NCBI GenBank assembly: GCA_003342895.1
Contig: PTFA01000497.1
Coordinates: 65,248-129,247, forward strand
Source of the DNA: Casuarius casuarius
Lineage: Eukaryota; Chordata; Aves; Casuariiformes; Casuariidae
Length of the DNA: 64,000 bases
Direction of reading: 5' to 3'
The translations under genes were made by a program, and so were the position numbers. Shown here in pieces: positions 57,221 through 64,000 of this stretch. A model generated the notes under the pieces. It was not told the DNA's origin, ran no database searches, and saw nothing but the letters and a program-made list of their open reading frames with translations. How positions within the stretch are numbered: position 1 is the stretch's first letter; each line of letters opens with the position of its first letter.

Positions 57221-60147
57221 GATTTGTCTACCTCAGAATGTGTAATGCAGAAACTTTTTCTAAGATCACACATAGATGCAGTGCTGTTAAAGTACGTTGG
57301 GTTTTTAGTACTTTCCTGTGCAGTTGTACAACTGAGAAGTTAGTTATGAACACGCAAATTCAGAGGGCCCTCTGCCTTTCAAAACTTGGTCTTGCTGTAA
57401 CGATCTACAGTATAGAATATATATTTGTAAGTTTGTAACCATCTTTGAAATCACTTGAATTTGTTATGGTGCTATCAATATATATTGAAAACTGTTGATA
57501 TCTATACAGGTACATAAACTGAAGCCAGTATTAATACCTATAACTGGTTTTTGCTCGTAATTATGTATAACTCTGCTTTTGCAATGTGTTTAACCTGATA
57601 AAACCTCAGAGGTTTTAAAAAACAAACAAAAAAACAAAACAAAAAAACCCCAAACCAAAAAAACCACAGAGCAGTTATTTTTTTTAAAACACATGTTACA
57701 ACATCTTCACTACAGAAACTCTTTCCCTGGGGAGGAATGGGATCATGTCTGCACTGTATGTTTGTTTACTCTTGCCTTATAAAAAAGATTACAATATAAT
57801 TGAGTTCAAGTCAGAGTGAGGGCTTTGGGTCAGAGTTCTGTTACACTTGAGTGAAGCTTGAAAGACTTTATATCAAGATTATATTGCGTAAAATAATATT
57901 GATTGTGTTCAAAGTTGGAAAGAAAGTTGGATTCAGCATAGATATCTCTTGGTCCTAGTGAGGTCATGTTCAATTTATTTTGGCTTTAGTGAAGATGGTG
58001 TTACTGTGAAGTAGTTTTCACAATTGCTTACGCTGGAAAATAATTGCAGTAAAAAAGTATCTTGTTGCATTATTCTCAGCAGCAATGAGACTGATGAATC
58101 ATCCAGGCTTAGAGTCTCATTAAATATAGTTTTCATTAAAGATATAGAATTCAGATAGAATATATAATATTGAATTTAAATAAGATTTGGGAGCTTTAAA
58201 AAGTTAAATTTATAAAAAATATTTATTATATTAAGCATTCTGTCTTATTTTATCATCCAAATATTTTTGGTTTCAGTGGTCCAGCTTTATTTACAGGCAT
58301 ATAAAATTGTAAAATGTTTTTACAGCTTCTTCCTTTTATATTGAGTTCGAATGGCTTTTATTTGTATGTCTTTGTTATATATGGATAAAGAGCATTACTT
58401 AAGCTTTTGTGCAATGGATCCAAAACATGCATTTATAAGGCATATGTTTAAATTGTAAATGTAGCATCTACTTCTAAATTGAAAAGGAACGTAGATGGGT
58501 TTTTTCATATGTACATTCAATGGGTTTTTGTTTGGGGTTTTCATTTGTTTGGGGGGGAGGGGTTGCATTTTTTTAAAAGAATTAAGTTTGGGATTTTATG
58601 GGATTTTAAAATGTGTAACTGCAAGAACTACCCATCAGCAATATTTTAAAATAAATGATCTGGCAAGAAACCTTAATGTGAACTGTGGAAGCAATCAGCA
58701 AGACTTACAGCCTATCTGAAATTGTTTTGTGCCATTGTTATGTCTGGTAGCTATGTGTACCATCTGACCTGGGAATATTTATTTTTTACTGGTTGTGCAA
58801 TAGCATACACAACACTATCACCTCTGGGGACGTGGGACCATAAAAAAAAAAATCAGACTACAGCTATGATGGTGCTATTTTTTCAGTAGGCTATGAGCCT
58901 TTGAAAGCTTATCTGGCTCTGTTGTCTTTATAACAACATAATTAGTCCTAGGAGATTCATTGAGTTTTTTTTTCTACTGCATGGTAAATGTAACCATACA
59001 ACTAGCCTGCTTTACAACATTTCGAATCTTACTATTGAGCTAAATACAGTAGGAAAAAGCCAACCAGTTTGTACATCAGCAGATGTATCTTAGTAAGCTT
59101 ATATAGTACTTATAGTACTATAGTACTGCATTTCATACAGAAGGCTGGACTGTACAGAAAAATCTAGTTTGTGTATTTCCTCAGGTAACCACTTCAGTGT
59201 GAACGTTTTGCTGGAGATGTTAATGCAACCTGCACTTCATTTCCTCCACCTAAAGCTGGTAACAAGAGAAAAAAAATGTCCTACACACTAAAGTCTCTGC
59301 ATAACGTATAATTAACTGTAGCTGAGAGGTCTTAACTTTTGTCTCTTTTAGTAAAAAATTGCAGAGGGAACTTAAGGAATATAGAACATTACTTCAATCT
59401 TTGCTTTCATCAAAACATGTAATCAGGTAAATTGACATTCATGGCAAGCCAACATTCATGTTTTACCATGGAGTTCTGATATGTTTATATACCCATTAAA
59501 GCTCCAGTCCTGCTGTTTGATGCATGTAAGTGGATCCTTAGGGCTTCTTGGAAATCTTTTGAAGCCATAATGACTTGCTCAGATCAGATTGCAGGGTAGG
59601 GACTAAATATCCAAATCTGTGAACACTTACATGGGTAACTTTGCTTATAACGTGGATGGTTCCACTGAAACTGGTGGGATAGTTCATGACAATGTGTTAG
59701 GAGCGTTTGCAGGATGTAGTCCTGTTCTTTTAAAGACTGGGCTGATGTTCAAGTATCTTTTTCTTTTTTCTTTGAAACTCAAAAGTATTGGTTTAATAGA
59801 ATCTTTAACTAAAGTGACTTAACTGGACAAAAGGAGAGTTCATTCATTCTTTCTGCAACAAGAATAATTTAAGGTTAAGGGACAATAAGCCAGTGCAACC
59901 ACTAAGCCTTTATCCTCATATGTGGCATAATAAAGATACTGAAACTGTCACGGTGTAAAACCATCTTTTTGGCTTAGCTTCATTTGAAAGTTTACATTTT
60001 TTATGCTTTGTGTTGCTGTGTAATTTTTGTACTATTGGTGGCTAGTTTTTGTCTGAATAAGCCTTTTGGGATTATTGCTTAATGTTTTAATTTTATGATA
60101 GTGAAGCTTGTATCCAGTGTTTTGCCAATTAATATTATATGCTTGTT

Positions 60148-60153
60148 AATAAA
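60148..60153 (+). terminator. PCGF3: Distal polyadenylation signal AATAAA
   Basis: TGTTAATAAAAGCAG, after about 2 kb of AT-rich, repeat-free sequence. Plausible end of the longest PCGF3 transcript. Confidence 0.4.
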
Positions 60154-60170
60154 AGCAGAGAAACTAACTG

Positions 60171-63100
60171 AAATCCTTTCAGGCTGGAAGTTATTGTCCT
60201 ATTTTTCCTGAGACCATAAGGAGCTAGCCAGTGTAATACCATAGGACTGAGCAAACACAGTATGACTGAAACAGTGGTGGCCTGCATAACCATAATGAAT
60301 CTTTATGCCTGTTGCCCATCTTACTCAAACTGGCTTACTCAAAGTGGCTTCAACTGCAAGGAGAAAACAGTTGCTCTGGCAATTTTTGTATTTGTGGATA
60401 GAAGTGTACTTTACCCACCTGTGTATGTTCCTTTCAGTCTTGCCCTTACCCCATGATGCTGAGGTACAGGGGCAGACTACAGCATTCTGGAACGCTTGAC
60501 ATTTGCTTGGAAACACGTCAAATTGAAAAGCATACCACCACAAATCCTGATTTTGTATTTCTTAAGGATTGAGAGATATTTGATGTTCTTTTTTTATTTT
60601 GTAATCAGCTAGGAAAAAGGTCTCTTAGCTATAGGAAGTTTAGATTAATTAACGTGTTTTGTCTTTGAAAAGATTGGTCTAATGTGCAATTTGGAAGACA
60701 TTGCCGTTTGCCCTTTTGGTAAATTCAAAAGGTTTTGTTCTTCAAAATCCTTGAGAGCTATTTTAAGTCCAGAACAGATCATGAATTTTTGTTTTTGTTT
60801 TTTAGCTGACATGAATTTAAATACTCTAATCTGGATACTACAGTAAATTGCAAAGCAGGTACTACAGTAGGTGAATTTCTTGCAGTGTCTGCATACAGTA
60901 ATGAAAATTTACAGACTTGTGTACTCTTCATACTGAGAGGTCTGGAAGGGCTGCTTTTCTGCTGTTGGCTTATTAGGAATTGCCAACAATTGTGGACTAT
61001 CCTGAAGTTCAGTTTTTTTCCTGCTTGCATCAGTGGTAGCCACGTATATTTCTTCTAAGGAGATTAGGCATTTTGCCACTGATTTACTTCATTTAAATAC
61101 CAGCATGAGAAACTTATCTCAGGAGGGTCACTTTGTCTACATATAGTCACCTAAAAGTGAATAAATGTTACCACTAATTCTGCTTGAGCAAGCATGACAT
61201 CTTCTAAATCTTTCATACTCTCATTATTAGTGGCTCTGACACTTCCCTTGTACGTTGTACTGTTGATTGCTTCCATCTATGAGTAAATCAATGATGGGCC
61301 TGATTCAGCCTGCTTCCTCCCTTTTTGTATTTTCAGCAACAATTCCAGGAACAGTTCCACTTCTAGAGAAGAACAAGTGCTAGAATGGAACTATTCTGCT
61401 TTATGGTAGTGTGATTACAGATTTCTCCAACCTCTATAAATGCTGGAATAGTTATGAGAAGAATCTCTTAGGCAAGCAGAAGTATGTAAAGACATAGTAC
61501 TGCACACAAGTTGTGGACTCTTTAATTGGCATATATGTCATGAGGAAATTGCTCAGGTTTTCAAGAGGAATGACTTACATGTATACCTCACTTCAGGAAT
61601 TATTAAAGGCACTGCCATCAGCATCTCTTGTGAATGTGAAAACTTTTTGGAAAAATTGTCAAGTTAATGTTTTGTATTGTTCCATGTATAATACACTTGT
61701 AGTGATTTGGACTGTCCTCCGGCTTTGATTTAGACAGAAAAGAATAAATTCTTTAACACTTTATCTTTTATTTCCGTTACTTTATGGTAGTTTGAGTCAT
61801 TTAGAACTAGACTGGATTGTACATTGTAAAAAGCCTAAACAATAGAAATATAAGATGGGACAAAAAAAATTTCCCTCATTACCTGAACACGTCACTGATC
61901 CCTTAAAGAAGAGTAGAAACGATTCTAGTTTGAGTGCAAAATTCCAAAGTCTCACACAAGAAATTGTGCTAATAGTCATGTTTGCAAGCCTTGAAAGCAT
62001 AAAACTGCCCAGTAGCTAATGAGTAGCAAAATACATTTTATTTCCCTGTAGAAGTAATCCAACTTGAAAAAGCTCTAGCTGATAGTTCTTCATATCCTCA
62101 TTCCCCTGGCTGACTATTTTAGTTATTCTGCAATAAAAATCAGTAATTACAAGTGGAAGATCTCCTTTTTATGTAATAACTTTCTCATGTATTTTTTAAG
62201 ATTGGAGCAGTCAGAAAAAAATCCATATTAACTGGATAATGTTTAAGATGGATTAACTCAATTGTTAAACCCTTCTGTAGATATAACCACTCAGATTAAA
62301 TTGATCTTGATTCAGGTAAATTTAATTCAGTTAGGCTTCTGAATAAGTATCTGAGCAGGATTATCTGTACTGCAAGCAAAGCATCTTAAAAATTCACTCA
62401 TACTAACTCTCCAAGAAAGAGAGAAGCTCAAGCATAGTCCATGGTCCAGCTCATGGCCTGGACCTCATGGGGAGAAAAAGTTTACAAGAGTAACTTGAGA
62501 GAGTCTTCTACCACCAATGAGATGTGGGCCACATCTATCCAAACATGTAAATGACTCTTTCATATGACAATATTCTTGGACTTGCACTGTCATTGTCTAG
62601 AGATGTTATACTGGTGGGTTTCAATTAGACAGTGTCTGTGCCTGGTATGTTTTGTGTAATGATTTTATCTTGATGCATGTAAATGTATAGTTTATCTGTG
62701 AAAATAAGGACATAAAAAGCTAAGCAACTGGCTCCAAAGGCAGACTGTGTGGTTTCTGTAAGAGGATGATGCCCTTCACAGCCTTGCCTCTTGTTTTTTG
62801 CCTCTGCCTGTAGTGTGAAATTGTTCCTTCCCAAATCTAATGGGAGGGAACATTGTTTTTCATGAAGGCCTTTAAGGCTATAAATTGATTGTTTTCTCCT
62901 CTGTGTGAAATTTGCTGTCTCTTGAATGAATTTTGACTGCTTCATTCGAGAGAACACAAAACCTCTTTGATTCTGGATACTCTAAGACTGCACCATAGAA
63001 AGATCTCCACTGCTGTTGTGAAAAATGCTGCCTGCTGGTGTAGCAAATAAAGTCTGTCTGGGCTGGTGTACTAGTTCTCAGCAGGCTGCCAGGCAAAATT

Positions 63101-64000
63101 TCCACTTTAGTATGCATGTTATAATAATACAGTCTCCAAGTGCTTTTGTTTTCCCACTTGAGCAATGTCTTTGTAAACAGCTGCAATGGGTTTTGACAGT
63201 ATTATTTGGGTTATTGTCTTAAATGTATTTTGCTGGTTTCTGCAAGTGCCTGGAAGTAGACTGGCAGTGTAGTGGTGAACCTGGATGTCAAGGAGGCTGT
63301 ATTGTCTGGTCCTGCTTTCACAGCCTCTGGACAGGATTGCTCCCTCTGCTTCATTTCAGCCTTCTAGTCTCTAGTTGCAACAACTGAGACTTGACTGCTC
63401 CAACTTTCTCCACTTTACAGCTTTGAAGCTGTGTCTGGATCGTGCTGCAGTCATGAGCATTTCTTGGAAACAGTGATAAAACTGGTCTGAAACAAAGATA
63501 CTGAAGAGTTGATTCTGGACCTTTTTGTGAAGACATCTGTCTTCTGATTTGGAAAAAGCAGTCTCCTGTTTCCTCTCTATAGAGAATAAACAGTCCCAAC
63601 TCTGCATGGTATTTTGCTATGACAGGGACTGCTTCACCACTGCTCTTTTCTAGAGCTTTTGGGACTGCAGGATCCTCATTTTAAAACAAGGTCTGTATGG
63701 TTTTACTGTGATTCATAAAGTCTTACATAAATATTGCTGGTTTTAGGCTGAATGATTTGAATCTAAACACACATGAAAAGAACCACTACCAGGTGCATAT
63801 GGATTCTGTGACAGGCAATGGTGATATATCACATTGCCCTGCAGAAATTTCACTATTCTGAAATGCCAGATGCCCACCATCTTCAGCATCTTACATAACT
63901 GACAGCCATCTCAATGTCATGGGGCTAATCTCTGGAGGTCCTCCTTAGTGAAGTGTGCTCTCAGCTTGCCTTGGATCTCTCTCTCTTGCTTCCATGGTTT
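60171..64000. other. Downstream sequence, nothing recognised
   Basis: Scanned on both strands. Only short open frames (up to 110 codons) without recognisable domains or splice support, no CR1 copy and no RNA gene. It probably lies between PCGF3 and its next neighbour, which is not in the window. Confidence 0.5.

Larger units (their letters stand above)
54717..60170 (+). other. PCGF3: Probable PCGF3 3' UTR (long, AT-rich)
   Basis: No other coding gene or repeat family interrupts this stretch. It contains several AATAAA hexamers (54929, 57154, 60148), AU-rich segments and TG/TA dinucleotide tracts. A short form could end near 54950 and a long form near 60170. The extent is inferred from composition and signals and not from any transcript. 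Confidence 0.45.

Overview
This window is vertebrate nuclear DNA, almost certainly from a bird. Coding DNA is sparse and cut by GT-AG introns. There is one CpG island in otherwise AT-rich sequence, and the only clear interspersed repeats are chicken-repeat-1 (CR1) LINEs with the typical 3' end (GGTTGGA...TTCCAACC...ATTCTATGATTCT). No rRNA, tRNA, CRISPR array, bacterial operon or intact virus was seen. Four N runs mark it as a draft assembly.

The main gene is PCGF3 (Polycomb group RING finger 3) on the + strand. A CpG-island promoter at about 8.93-9.97 kb is followed by a very long 5' non-coding part. This holds a candidate first exon ending at 9674 and candidate untranslated exons at 15381-15538 and 32928-32970. 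The start codon is at 38994, and eight coding exons run to the stop at 54716. The joined reading frame matches the 242-residue family length if 11 bases are hidden in the 25-N gap at 52921-52945. A long AT-rich 3' UTR probably follows, with polyadenylation signals at 54929, 57154 and 60148. PCGF3 is the RING1-partner subunit that defines the variant PRC1.3 complex.

Layout: 1-8.9 kb is upstream non-coding DNA with three CR1 fragments. 8.93-9.97 kb is the promoter island, with a gap. 10-39 kb is 5' intron sequence with a 15-bp minisatellite around a gap at 33.9-34.25 kb. 39-54.7 kb holds the coding exons; its first coding intron contains a large sense-strand CR1 with a dead reverse transcriptase frame. 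54.7-60.2 kb is probable 3' UTR, and 60.2-64 kb is downstream DNA with nothing recognised.

The best candidate for something undescribed is a three-exon open frame inside the PCGF3 5' introns (19427-19488, 28026-28060, 28292-28389). Its splice sites and phases join exactly into a 64-codon reading frame, with a strong start context and a downstream AATAAA. I recognise no family for it. A second candidate is a set of upstream ORFs in putative PCGF3 leader exons, one of which ends 4 nt past the PCGF3 ATG. Both are inferences from sequence and need transcript evidence.
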